Positions 14,241 through 25,296 of a DNA stretch of 64,000 bases are shown piece by piece. A program made the position numbers and the translations under genes. The DNA comes from Anas platyrhynchos (lineage: Eukaryota; Chordata; Aves; Anseriformes; Anatidae), in assembly GCF_047663525.1 (NCBI RefSeq), contig NC_092591.1, positions 49,081,501-49,145,500 on the forward strand, given 5' to 3'. Under the pieces are notes generated by a model, which did no database searches, was not told the DNA's origin, and saw only the letters and a list, made by a program, of their open reading frames with translations. Positions within the stretch are counted from its first letter, which is position 1, and each line of letters opens with the position of its first letter.

Positions 14241-15782
14241 ATGGTAAAAGGGGAAAAAATGGGGAAGGATCCCATAGGTAAATGCGCCAAGAGAGATCCA
14301 CCCTTTTGGACACGCCAGGAGGAGCTGCACTGAGCTTGTCTCAGCTAGAAGTCACTCTTAGACTTTGCATAGCTTACGGGTGGAGTCATAGTTTAATAGT
14401 TTCAGTCAGTTTTGCCTTAGACTTTTTTTTTTTTTTTTTTCCCTTTTGCATAGAGTACGTAGCTTTACAAACCAGAAAGCTGTATGCCTCCTTCCCCTAT
14501 GGGCTCCACACCCCCTCATATTTGTAATTAATGAGACCCTTAGTTCAGTTCAGCCTTGTAATGTAAGCAACTGTAGAAATCAATGTCATAGCAATCACTC
14601 TGGTTGTAGTACTTCAGGATTCACTCATTTTCTCTGCACTGCTCTTTCTCCTTTCAGGCAGTGTTGAGCATTTTCCTGTCATTGAATGCAAGCTGTTCTT
14701 GAAAGATTTGGGTTCAAAGAAAGGAGAAATTCATTATCTGGATGTTAAGATTCATTGGGGGTGAATGTGGAAAAGGGGATCAGAGTAATTTACCTTCAGA
14801 GCACACCTGTAGTGCAATAAAATAATTTGCATAGAGTGCACTATGCAGTGTTCAAGGTTCAAGGACTTGTAAATATGCTTTTCTGGATTTGCTCCATTGC
14901 CAGGCCATGGCTCCTTGCTCTTTCCGTTACCGCCGTTTACTCAGAGTGGTCAGACGGTCAAGACAGACGAGAAGAACAGAGCAAGTGAGCTGCTGTTACT
15001 GCCAAGTCACTGGGTTGTGGCTCGGTCAAAGCTCCTCCTGACTCCAGCAAGAGCTTTAGCTAAGAGAGGCCTTCAGGGTTTGGGCTTTGAATACCATCTG
15101 ATATATTGAATGTAGGCGAAAGATCTTTTTTTTTTTTTTTTTTCTTCTGGATGTACTCATGCCCTCTAGTAGGACTCTCTCTGGAAAGAATGCTGCTGAA
15201 CACCAGCACACAGCTATATTTAACCTCGCTGATTGAGTAAAGTGTTATGTGCTTCCTCTCATAACTGTGCAGTGTTCCTGGTAGTGTTTTAAGACATAAG
15301 AGGTGCCAAAGGTGGCACCTCTTCAGTAGAAAAGAATGGAAATGTGTGTGCAGATACACACAAGGGTGTATGTATGTAAATATGTGTATATAAATAGGTA
15401 TTTGTGTATACGCACACAGTATTTCATATGTGCTTTCATTTTTAATGTACCATGTCTTAGTCAGTAGAGAGACAGATCCTAAGATCTAAATGTTGTTTTC
15501 TAAAATCTCATCTCAGCTAGAATCCCTGTTTAGCATGGTTTCCTGAGGAAATGAGGCTTTTGTTGTTATTCTGTCTGCGTGTTGGCTTTTGCATTTGGCC
15601 TGTAACAATCTTCGAGTCCCATCGCCAATTTTAATTAAATTTGATATGGGGTAGAAGTCTCAAAGATATGAAGTTCTTACAGGATTAATGAAAACAGACT
15701 GCCAAGTAGAGGAGGAAAATCTATTAATACTCCGTCTGAAAGAAGGAGTGAAGCTTGAGCTCACTCCTTTGAGAGAACGGGA
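14241..15782. other. Non-coding stretch, no gene seen
   Basis: No exon is supported. It holds T runs at about 14420-14439 and 15126-15143, and a TATGTA/GTATAT-rich patch near 15366-15410. Short open frames here are unremarkable in composition. Confidence 0.55.
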
Positions 15783-15854
15783 TATTATGAATGCCCCAAC
15801 CGTGGGAAAAACTTCAATCAGTGCTCACATCTTACTAGACACTAGAGAATCCAA
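15783..15854 (+). pseudogene. Decayed C2H2 zinc-finger remnant
   Basis: Read in the frame starting at 15783, the DNA encodes Tyr-Tyr-Glu-Cys-Pro-Asn-Arg-Gly-Lys-Asn-Phe, then a five-residue spacer, Leu, two residues and His, then a stop, Arg, Ile and Gln. This is the C2H2 layout Y-x-C-x2-C-x3-F-x5-L-x2-H-x3-H, but the second Cys is Arg (CGT for TGT), the Gln of the usual HQRIH is a stop (TAG for CAG) and the second His is Gln (CAA for CAC). Three single-base changes from the canonical finger are exactly what decay of a Krueppel-type ZNF gene would give. No second intact finger was recognised on either side, though 15855-15960 may be a further degraded continuation. It could be a piece of a processed or dispersed ZNF pseudogene; coincidence is possible but unlikely given the exact spacing. 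Confidence 0.6.
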
Positions 15855-18800
15855 CCACAAGATACACATTCATAGGAAACCAGGCTTCATTAGTTCCACC
15901 GTTCACTTTGATACATGGCATATGATTAAAAGAAAACTGAACATATTATGTGTCCTTCCCCTTGAGGCTTCACACCCTTTAACCAGGTTTGTCTGTACAC
16001 AAGGGAGATTTGAGGATTTGGCCCTAAACTAATGAAGAGCACACCCCTTCCAATATCCTGACTCAAAATCTTTCCAAGTATGGGATGAGACACTGCTATA
16101 AGCATAAATCTGTCATGAACTTGTATCAAAGAAAGGCACGTACAGGATGAAATGAAGAAAATCACTATTTGATTTTCATAGGGAAAACATTTTTGAGCTT
16201 GGTATGCACACTTCCAAGCAAAGCCATGGAAGTTACACGAGTGGGGCATTATATTCATCCTGAACAAAGTGCTAGAAGTGATTTCCAAATAAGCAACACT
16301 CTTGCAGTAAGGTACAGGAGGTGACCCGACAATTTTCAAATCACAAAAAATACAACCAGTACCTTGAATAATACCAATAACTTTGGGAAAGTTTGGGTTA
16401 AAACTGAATCGAATCCTGTCCCAGTGGTTACTATCATATCGTGAATTCTTTCTCTCATGAATAATTTTTCCCACAGGTAATGTGGGAAGATAATTAAATT
16501 ATTCTGGTTGAAGTAACTTGTATAGCTTTCAAAAAAGGGTTGTATTGATTGATTAATTTGTAAAGCAAATTCCACACATATTGTCTGAAAATACTATTAG
16601 TGTTGTTTAGGAATACTGTGATGAGAAATTGCCTACTACACTGTGATGGGGGGAGTAAGATTTTAAGAGAACATGACTGAAATCAGAACCTAGGGAAAAA
16701 GCTTTCAGAGTGTATCTACTCAGCTCTCTAAAGTGCATTGGTTCTGGTTACTGATGGAGGGGAGAAACTGCAAGACTCAATTTTTGGTATATTAAACTGT
16801 CCATAGATTTAGTCACTGAGCTGAAGTGTCATACGATATTGTGCTTTGGAAATTCAGCTGATTAGGAAGAAAATAATACATAATAATGAACTGAATTTTG
16901 AAAACAAAGATACACAGTAGCTTGATCATGGAAATTATTTCGGTTCATAAGCATACATTTTGCCAGACATGTTTTTATTTGCACAAGTATCAGGCATGAA
17001 AATTATGTAGAATTCCATAAATTGCAGAAACTGGACAAAATGACATAACGCAGTACCTGTCAATCTGTGTTCTCTTCTGAAAATGTGACTTTAGATCAGC
17101 AGGTTGAAATTCAACGTTCAGTACCAACTGTAGTTTCCCTTTCAAACAAGAGAACTTATCAAATTACGTTCCAAAGAGAGTTTTGCTGACCCTCAAGTTT
17201 TATAGTTTTCCCAGAATACCTGCTGTTCTACCTCTTCTCTATTTGATACTGTAATAAAGTTTTTTTTTTTTTAACATTAATATTTCAGTCACTCAGAATC
17301 TAATGAACATCATTACATCTTAAATAATTAAAAAACAAGTTAATGAAAGAAATAATTTGATATATCATTCAGACTATGCCTGCTCAGAGGTGTATATTGC
17401 CTGTCAAACACACATTATTTTTAAGAGCTTTTCTATATCAACTATAAGAGATAAACTACATTCTTGTTCATTCTTGTTTCATCCTGATCATCTTTCTAAT
17501 CAGTGTAAGAAACTGAAATGCTTCCTAACACTTTTCCCCTCAAAATATCAAGTCACGTAGCTTTAACATGGGGCTAAAAAAATATCTTCTCTTCTAACTC
17601 GCATAAGCTTATTGACTGATATTGCCATCGTCATTTATTTGGCCATAGAGTGACTATGGGTATCACTTCATTGCTGACATTTTGTACCCCCACATATCTG
17701 CTATGAGAAATTAAATTCTCCCAGCTGGTGGATACTGAATTCCAGATTTGCTGGAGTGAAAAGCGATTGTTAAAACATCCACGGCTTGATTTTGCCATTC
17801 TGTATAGCTACAAAAAAGGCACTGAACTAGGTTATACCATAAAGGACCATTCCCTGTGGTGTAATTCCTAAGGCTTTGGATTTTTAAGTAATTCTCAACA
17901 ACCTCTCTCTCCCTCTTTCTAAATATATATATATATGTAGAGGGGTGGGGGGAAGAGAAAGAGAAAGACTCTCCTTAAAATGTGTATTTGTAACTTTTAA
18001 GAATTGCATAATGTACTGAAAATGATGGAGGAATATGCCAGCCCATACCTTTTCCAGGCCGTTCTTTAAAACCAAGGCTGTAACTGTTCCTAATGACTTC
18101 TTTTTTTCTACCAAAAACGTTGTTGCTATGAGCTTGTGGGGTTCTGACTGTGCTCTCAATGGGAGTTTTCTAATTAGCCTTGATCAAATTAGCCTTGATG
18201 GGTAAAAGGCCAAGACCACCATCTTTAACTTTCACAAGTCCATTTTTTATTTCAACCTCTTTTTAATTCCAAAGTTAAGTCCAGCTGCATTCAAACGCTC
18301 TCTTAAGGTCTAAAGTTTCATTTTTACAGACTCCGTCGCTTTCGATTTAGAAGATTTTTGAACAATGATTTGTTTTCTGTGTACTTATATAAGAGTAATG
18401 ATCCGAAACCTTTATAATATTTAACAAATTAGTTTCCTAAACTCTTGAAAAATGTCTGTATTGTATGGTTATAATGTATATTTTTAAACTTGGCAACTTT
18501 AAACCATTGAAAGCTAATAAGAAATGTCAAGAACACCTGCAATTGGGGAATTTTGTATACATTCACTGAAACGATTCAGTGTACGATAAATGTGAAATTT
18601 TTCTAAAATACCATATAAATTGTTTTGCACAAAAATGTCTAACCAGAATTAAGGACAGCTTTACTCATGTTACTAAAGCCAACATAAGTAGAAAGGAAAG
18701 GCTTTGTCAAGTTTTTCTCCTTTACAAGATTTTTGACGATACAATTTTTTGGTGGTTTGAAATGTGTGATCTGTGACATCTGTCATTGAGAATGGATTAG

Positions 18801-19401
18801 GGGCACTGCTGACATGGATCAGATAATAAACTGGGTCAGTCAAGAAGATATTCCTTGTAATGTTACCTCTTTGTAGGATTGCCATACTGGTCCCTCTGTG
18901 TGAAGGAGTTTTTAAACATTAATTGTTGTCAACTGTATAGTTTAATTTGCAAGTATTGAAAACTCTTTTCTATTTCCTAAAAGAAAAGAAAAAGAAAAAA
19001 AGAAAGCCATATTTAAACCAAATTTCTCTTTAAATGAAAAAAAAAATAGTCAAACAACTTTGTATTTCACTTCTCAAAGCTTGGCAGTTTTCCTGTATTG
19101 CTCTGTCAGGAGCCCTGTCTTTTCATTCGGCTTCATTTCTGATTACGGATTATTCATTTATGGATGGGCAGCTGTAGAAACTTGCTTCTTGCATATGCAA
19201 ATCAAACATGGTAATGTTTATCATAAGGAGATTTTGTGGCAGCTGAAAAGGGGTTGTGGCAACATGTTCTTGATTTCAATTGTATCTTCTACAAATAGAA
19301 TTGGCCTGCTCACTTCACCTTCAGTGGATTTTTTTTTTTTTTGCCATTTACCTTTTGGACTAGACACTGCTCACTAAGCAAGCTGTTCGATTCACTTACA
19401 G
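15855..19401. other. Non-coding stretch upstream of EHF exon 2, no gene seen
   Basis: AT-rich sequence without a supported exon. A minus-strand frame of 182 codons (15926-16474) partly overlaps the zinc-finger remnant region but matches no family I recognise. Small features are an AT dinucleotide patch near 17922-17937, a short duplication of an AATTAGCCTTGAT word near 18171-18199, and T runs near 17260-17272 and 19329-19341. The final part is the acceptor region of exon 2. Confidence 0.55.
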
Positions 19402-19501
19402 ATCATGATTTTGGAAGGAGCTGGCAGAATGAGTATCAATTCCAGCAGCAACCTACTCCACCAGCAGCCTTCCTGGACAGACGGATATTCCACATGCAAT
19501 G
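19402..19501 (+). CDS. EHF: EHF coding exon 2 (start codon, residues 1-32)
   Basis: The acceptor AG is at 19400-19401 and the donor GT at 19502-19503. The ATG at 19405 lies three bases into the exon, with A at -3. The exon encodes MILEGAGRMSINSSSN followed by a Leu-Leu-His-Gln-Gln-Pro-Ser-Trp segment and ends Tyr-Ser-Thr-Cys-Asn plus the first base of a Val codon. The MILEG start and the LLHQ..WTD.YSTCN ending are the diagnostic N-terminus of EHF. A second in-frame Met at residue 9 could serve as an alternative start. In human some transcripts read into this exon from an upstream coding exon through the ATC codon at 19402; the same ATC is present here, so an N-terminally extended isoform is possible, but no such upstream exon was found. 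Confidence 0.93.
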
Positions 19502-19542
19502 GTAGGAGGAATTCAACAGCTCTGAGCTATGCTTTTTTTTTA

Positions 19543-19597
19543 GGGGGGGGAGGAAAGGGAGGATAGGGGGGACAGGAGGATGATCGGGGTGGAAGGG
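19543..19597 (+). promoter_or_regulatory. Potential G-quadruplex tract in intron 2
   Basis: Forty bases after the exon 2 donor, the transcribed-sense strand carries G runs of 8 (19543-19550), 3 (19557-19559), 6 (19566-19571), 4 (19586-19589) and 3 (19595-19597). Positions 19543-19571 alone satisfy the canonical four-tract G3+N1-7 rule if the first run is split. In nascent RNA this could influence recognition of the exon 2 donor; function is inference. Confidence 0.5.
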
Positions 19598-21944
19598 ACT
19601 GCTATACCTTTAAATATGCGCAAGTATTATTTTTCAGTGATACTAATTTACTGGAGTTTCACTTCTGGTAGGAAAATTTATATTTGTTACTTTATTTGTA
19701 AAAGCTGAACCTGCAACAGTGATGTTTCTGAATATGACCAGTTAATGGTTCATTTCATTACTGCTCCTTTTTTTAAAGATGAATGTAGAGATGATGAAAG
19801 TGCCAAAAGTTCCCCCTCCTCAGTCCAGATTTCTTTCTCTCTTATATTTACCCCTCATGCCCTCTCTGAACCAACATTACTTTTCAGTACTAATCATCCC
19901 TCCGGCTTTGCAGGGGAGTAGTCTTTTTGCTTCCTTACAGTATTTACTTTTTCAGCTCAAATTACTAGATAGCTATCTGATTAGACTGGCATTAGGGCAC
20001 TAGATAGCTTGTGATCTGAGAACTTCTTTGTTATGCACAGAACCATCTCTTTAATCCCATATATGCCTTCTAATGCCTAACAGCTAGTGATGACTTTTGC
20101 ACCTAAATTAACTTACAAGGTGTGACTCAGGGTGAAATTTATTTTACTGTTTTTTTCAATATAGCTATACAGATATATATTCTCAGTATGAAAATACAGG
20201 CATAGACATATAGATCAATATACACTATTTGATATAATTTTTAAATTATTTTCATCATTCAAAATAGTGTTTTTCAATCGATAGGTAAACCTTAAAATCC
20301 AAGCAAACACATACTGCAGTTGTCCTTCTGAACCATAGGAAGCTACAACAAAACTTACAATGAAAATTCCCATTCAGTGAAACACTTCTTTTTTTTTTTT
20401 TTAATGTGTAATTTCTAAATACCCAGGAATACGTAAGTGTATGTTTATTAAATGTACCAGCCTGCCTGTAACAGGTTCATAGAAAAAGTCCTGAGTTTCA
20501 GTTTGCACGGGATTTTGTGAAGGTGATGGGTTCATGTTCAGGGATCTCAGTGTGTAGTGAATCCCAGACCCCAGCGAATTCTCAGAATTGACATGTGTTT
20601 TAGAATCACAGGAAACTGAACACGCCGGCCTGTACAGTCCTTTTACCAAGCTACTTCTTCCTCTCACTAAAGACCCTCCACTTACATTAGGAGTCTAGAG
20701 GCCGCTGAAATTGATGGGAATAAAATCAACCTCCTTCTCAGGGAATATTTGTTGGCTCCTTCAAACCTTTATTCTCCAACATATCAGAGTCTTAATCATT
20801 TCTGCACTCATTTCCCAAATCCTTCAATAGTAGGATGAGCAACAGTCTTGCAAACTCTCTCTAAGCTACTGACACAGACCTTGTTGGCCAATATTGGAAC
20901 CTAAGCAGCTCTGAGGGTTTTTATGTTCACACATGAGCTAGCACTATTCACTGTATCTCAACTGAAGAGTCCCAAGGTCTCCCTGAGGTGAAGTGATTTC
21001 CTAAAATGTGCCAGTTCTGTTGCTTGTGGTCTTCTAGCCATACCCTCTGTTGTCTGTGTTTCTCAGAGCTGTGTGGGTAATCTTCTTGGAGGAGATTGTG
21101 AAGGAACAGATCAGTGCCGCAAAGAGAAGATGTCCTGGAGTGGGGCTACTGCAGAGCTAGGCCACGGCAGTCTTTCTTTTTCCCATAATTCAACCACCTC
21201 TGCAATTTGTCATTCCCTCATCCTTAAATGCACCTTCTTGCTCTTGTGAGCATTTTATCATGCTGCTGTCTCTGCCTGGCATACTCTACTGTCCTCCTTT
21301 CCCAAGGAATAAATTGCACTGAACTCCTTTTGCCAACCCTTCTGTGAGGCCAGATCAAGGCAGTCCTGCCTTTGTATATCTTACATCTTATCTTATCTTA
21401 TATAATTATCCTGTCCCTACATACTTTTTCTTTCATTTGAACACATAAATTATTGTCATGCAGCGACATACAACTGAGCAGTTTGAAAGATAGGCTAAGA
21501 AAAGATTCAGACATCCTAAAAAGAAAATTAGGCTGTTCCCTTAATTAAAAATGAGTTTTACAATTATATTCAGAAATCATCTTACCCGACTACAAAGATA
21601 ACATGCATTTGTTAGAAGTCCGGCTCTGCCATGAAGCTGCAAGCCATACTGATAGATTTGTACTTTGGAACAATATAAGAGTGCCTTGTTATTTTACTGT
21701 TCTTTGGCTGAGACACACAGTTCATATTCAGTCCTTGTACAAACAAAATTTCCACTGTACCTTATGTGGATTTTAGAAGTTTTTTTCTTCATTTTTTGAT
21801 GCACTAAAACACTTTTCCTGCACACAGATCAACACACCTTTGTGACAGTACTTCTGCAAAGTACCATACACTGAAGAAATAAATACAGGTGTATTTAGCC
21901 AACATTATTAAATTCTTTCCTACTCACTCAACTTCTCAAGAGAG

Positions 21945-22075
21945 GTGTAAAGTAATAATTCCCACTTTAAATTGGAAAACTGAGACCAAAAACAAATTTA
22001 ATTAATTTCTCCAGTAATAGCTACTGAGCTAGTGTTAAGGACTGAAAAAAGAATCTATATCAGTGGACTTCCAGG
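21945..22075 (-). repeat. MIR-like SINE fragment, antisense, next to EHF exon 3
   Basis: The + strand reads AATAATTCCCACTTTAAATT, then GGAAAACTGAGACC, then TCTCCAGTAATAGCTACTGAGC and ATATCAGTGGACTTCCAGGG. This follows the reverse complement of MIR ('attatccccattttacagatgaggaaactgaggc ... cacagctagtaag ... gtctgactccagagtcc'). It ends about 90 bases before the exon 3 acceptor. Assigned by eye; divergence is high. Confidence 0.5.
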
Positions 22076-22162
22076 GCATGAAATTTAGCTGTATACCTTT
22101 CCCATCTTCAGCATAATCCCATGATGCTAACAGAGATGTTTAATACCCGTTTTCTTTTCCAG

Positions 22163-22408
22163 TGTCCAGCAGTTTCTATGGAACCCAGTGGCACGAAATA
22201 CACCCGCAGTACTGGACCAAGTTTCAGGTCTGGGAGTGGTTGCAGCATCTCCTTGATACCAACCAACTGGATGCCAACTGCATACCCTTCCAAGAATTTG
22301 ATATCAACGGGGAACATCTGTGCAGCATGAGTCTGCAGGAATTCACTCAGGCAGCTGGGACAGCAGGGCAGCTGCTCTACAGCAACCTTCAGCACCTAAA
22401 ATGGAATG
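22163..22408 (+). CDS. EHF: EHF coding exon 3 (Pointed domain, residues 33-115)
   Basis: The acceptor AG is at 22161-22162 and the donor GT at 22409-22410. The 246-base exon encodes nearly the whole PNT/SAM domain. Hallmarks are WHEIHPQYW at residues 42-50, the VWEWLQHLLD helix at about 55-64, a central FDINGEHLCSM segment, then LQEFTQAAG and the closing LLYSNLQHLKWNG up to residue 115. The Trp-rich VWEWL core and the LCSM motif are typical of the ESE subfamily, and the sequence is almost identical to my recollection of mammalian EHF. The domain mediates protein contacts rather than DNA binding. Its length is a multiple of three, so skipping it keeps frame. Reading through the donor meets TAG after two codons, so intron retention would truncate the protein. 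Confidence 0.97.
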
Positions 22409-22733
22409 GTAAATAGATGTTAGGCTACACGGGGACAGAGATGCACGTACAGTTGTCTGAATTCTGGGATCTTCAGAAGCCTCTTATGTTATCCTGAAGC
22501 CTACCTGGCAAAACTCATTTGCTGTGTTTGCTATACTGCTTATACCTAGTTGACTCTATTACTATATCACTTATACGTGACATAAGGCAGAAGGACCAGG
22601 GGAAAGGGTATGTACCCCACACCAAAATTAGCTCTCTGGCTCAACTGAAGCAGTTCGTGCTTGGAGCTGTATCTTTGATTCTTCTGTGCTCACTCTCATA
22701 CTGCTTTCATATCTGCTGTATGCTTTCTTGCAG
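22409..22733 (+). other. EHF: EHF intron 3 (short, 325 bases)
   Basis: A short intron with acceptor TTTCTTGCAG ending at 22733. Nothing else is recognisable in it. Confidence 0.9.
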
Positions 22734-22793
22734 GGCAGTGTGGAAGTGACATGTACCAATCACATAATGTCATTGTCAAGACAGAACAAACAG
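22734..22793 (+). CDS. EHF: EHF coding exon 4 (linker, residues 115-135)
   Basis: The acceptor AG is at 22732-22733 and the donor GTGAGT begins at 22794. The 60-base exon starts with the second base of Gly115 and encodes QCGSDMYQSHNVIVKTEQT plus the first base of the next codon. The HNVIVKTEQT stretch is conserved in EHF, and V-K-T-E resembles a sumoylation-type psi-K-x-E site (Lys131). The residues before it differ from human (GSDMYQS here; an SSDLFQS-like segment in human, from memory). It is a symmetrical phase-1 exon and could be skipped in frame. Confidence 0.93.
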
Positions 22794-25067
22794 GTGAGTA
22801 GCTGTTGGATAACTTGTCTGCTGATGGTGGCAAAAAGGGGAACTTGTCCATTTCAGTAAAATCAATACAGGTTTAGTTGCAGTGGAAAGTGTTTCATGCA
22901 GAATAAAAGAAGTAACACAAATATCAGCCAATGTCCACTTGTTGAAGCTTCAATAGTATCACCATATCTTTGCATGTGGCTGCTTTTCTAGACTTCTACA
23001 ATATCAGCAGTCTATAGTAATGTTCAGAGTTAGTACAGTTTGCAGTAGTCAGCAAACACAGCTCTATAGATAACTTCATTATTTGCTTCATTCAGCAGAT
23101 TTCAAAACAATTCTTATCACAGTATTGTCATGTTTGTTTGTTTGTTTGTTTAAAGAGAAAAAATATTTGTTGTGATGTTAATGCTTTGAAACATGAAGAA
23201 ATTTCCAAACCAAACAGTTCTGAGTAAAAAAAAAGTTACATTTCAATTTCTTCGAGTTTCAATGACACTGAAATTCAGGCAGTATTTTAGTTTGACCAAG
23301 TCTGCATTTTTCACATGGCAGTCTCTTCTCCAGTGTATTGATAGCTAGATCTGTTTCCTGCCAGGACTTTGCTTCACCGAGAAAAGAACTTCATCTTGGC
23401 TCAGTGCTCTTTGGGCACAATTATTTTGCCAGTTCCTTTCCGAGAACACCCCTGTCCATATCTGAACACTCCCTATCCCTCTGGTCCCAGCCTCATTGTG
23501 TGTGGATGTGTTCATGAGCTGTGTTTTAATACCTCCTGGGGGAACAAATACAGATTGTAGCATGTGAGGACTCCAACAAATACTGCCAGCCAATACATTT
23601 AGCTAATCCACAGGAGCCCAGCCTCTCCAGTCAGGGACACTTCACCTTCTCCTTGCAGCGAGCAAGCACTGCAATCTGCAGCCCCCTCCCTGTCTATGCC
23701 CTTGTGGTATGGGTGGCGTGCATGCAGCAGCCTTGATGCTTTCCATATAAGAAATTTAGTAATCCTTTAAGTCCTGATTTATGAGATCCTGGTATAATGT
23801 TAGTCTCCCTTCACACTAGAGATATACAGGGCTGAACAAAGTACCTCTGCTGCACATCCTGGAAAGGTCAAAGCCCAGGACTGACTCGTTGTGCCGTCTG
23901 CCGTGCCTGGTGGTGGGGCAGTGTGGACTGGTGTGGACAGGGCTGGCAGTTTAGAGGGGAAGCCTGCCACTTGGGTACTAAAAAAGGCTGAAACGTGAAG
24001 ACAAGCTGTTTGCCCATGTTCCGGCTGGCTAAGGCCTGTTTTCAGAGGCAACACTGGGCAGATCAGGTGTCCAAACAAGCAAAGGGTGTGTGCTATTGTA
24101 GGAACACAAGCTCTGGGTGCCCAAACATGCAGCTATTACTTAGCATGCCTGCTAAATTCCTATGTCATAAGTGGTAACTCAGCCAACCATGATGATTTAG
24201 CTGTAACTCTTTTTTTTCTTTTTTTTTTTAATTTCATGTATATGAACATGAAAAGAAGTAAACTCCAGATTTGAACCTTACATTTCATCCTTTCTGAATC
24301 TGGACTTAAAAGAAAAAGAACTTTTTAAAGTTTCTAACCTCAAAAAATGCACTGTAAAAATACTAATTTCCTGCTCACTGTACAGGTTATAAAAACAATA
24401 TTTCTGTTCTGTTTATATTGATCCATCTGACCAGAAGGTCAATAAAAAGTATTCCTCTTTAATCATAAAGGTGGCTTTTAGGTTAAGGTTGGGGACTTGA
24501 CATGCCTGAAATAAAATGGCCCTACATCTAGGATTATGCTTTGATGTTTCTGACTATGTGCTTACACATGAAGCTCTGTCTCAGAGGGGACTTTCGAGTT
24601 CTACAATTATAGAAATAAATAGTCATTACAAGCATTCTCCTGTTCTACTAGATATTTGAGAGCACTTTCATTTCCATGGCACCAAAGCACTGTCATAATC
24701 ACCAGGGGCTGAGACTTCAGGACTGGATTGGGTAGAATTACAGTTGATCTGGCATAGGAAAATTCCTTTAAGGGCAGGCATAAATGATATCTTAGCCAGG
24801 AAAAGGAAAAGCCTGCTGCATTATTTTTAAAAGTCAGCACTTTGTGTAAGTATATTTGCCTGAGTATGCAAAACCCTATCCATAATTTGAGTGAAAGGAA
24901 ACAATTTCCCACTTAGCCCCTTCACTTCTCAGTTCCCTTCGCTATTCTTTTTTTTTTTTTTTTCTCTTACATTTCTCACCCTTCTGTCTGTCAGTGCTCA
25001 AATTTACCCCTACGCTGAAAGACGTTCTTTTAGAGATGTGATTTTCCTTGTTGTCCTTTACCTTCAG
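22794..25067 (+). other. EHF: EHF intron 4
   Basis: A 2274-base intron with acceptor TTTACCTTCAG ending at 25067. It contains a GTTT tetranucleotide repeat (about 23129-23151), a T run near 24949-24963 and otherwise unique sequence. Short open frames at 23345-24078 on both strands look like chance. Confidence 0.85.
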
Positions 25068-25136
25068 ATCCATCGTTAATGGTGTCCTGGAAAGAAGAGA
25101 ATTACCTGTATGACAGTGGCTATGGTAGCACAGTAG
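25068..25136 (+). CDS. EHF: EHF coding exon 5 (linker, residues 135-158)
   Basis: The acceptor AG is at 25066-25067 and the donor GT at 25137-25138. The 69-base exon encodes Asp135 (split codon), then PSLMVSWKEENYLYDSGYGSTV and the first base of Glu158. The W-K-x-E-N-Y-L-Y-D-x-x-Y-G-S-T pattern matches the EHF linker. It is rich in Tyr and acidic residues, in keeping with a transactivation or interaction surface. It is a symmetrical phase-1 exon. Confidence 0.93.
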
Positions 25137-25227
25137 GTAACTAACATCACAGTACTTCATGCATTTCTGAGGCAACTTTACTGTTGTCAGAGGATATTAC
25201 TTTAAATGTCTTCTTTTTAATTCCCAG

Positions 25228-25296
25228 AGCTATTGGACAGTAAAACGTTCTGTCGTGCTCAGATCTCCATGACGACACCTAGTCACCAGCCTCCTG
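25228..25296 (+). CDS. EHF: EHF coding exon 6 (linker, residues 158-181)
   Basis: The acceptor AG is at 25226-25227 and the donor GTAAGG begins at 25297. It is separated from exon 5 by an intron of only 91 bases. The 69-base exon encodes Glu158, then LLDSKTFCRAQISMTTPSHQPP and the first base of Asp181. The LLDSKTFCRAQISMTT block is conserved with mammalian EHF, while the tail has diverged. The exon is in-frame skippable; human ESE-3 isoforms that differ by a segment of about this size are known, from memory. Confidence 0.93.

Larger units (their letters stand above)
19502..22162 (+). other. EHF: EHF intron 2
   Basis: A 2661-base intron with a clear acceptor (TTTCTTTTCCAG ending at 22162). 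It contains a G-rich tract near its 5' end (19543-19597), an ATCTT pentamer repeat near 21387-21401, a T run near 20390-20402 and an antisense MIR-like fragment just before exon 3. No nested gene is visible. Confidence 0.85.

Noticed and set aside
21230..21440. L2-like segment in EHF intron 2 (words such as TCTGCCTGGCATACTCTACT)
   Set aside because: Only scattered words match an L2 tail and the order is poor, so it is not reported as a repeat.
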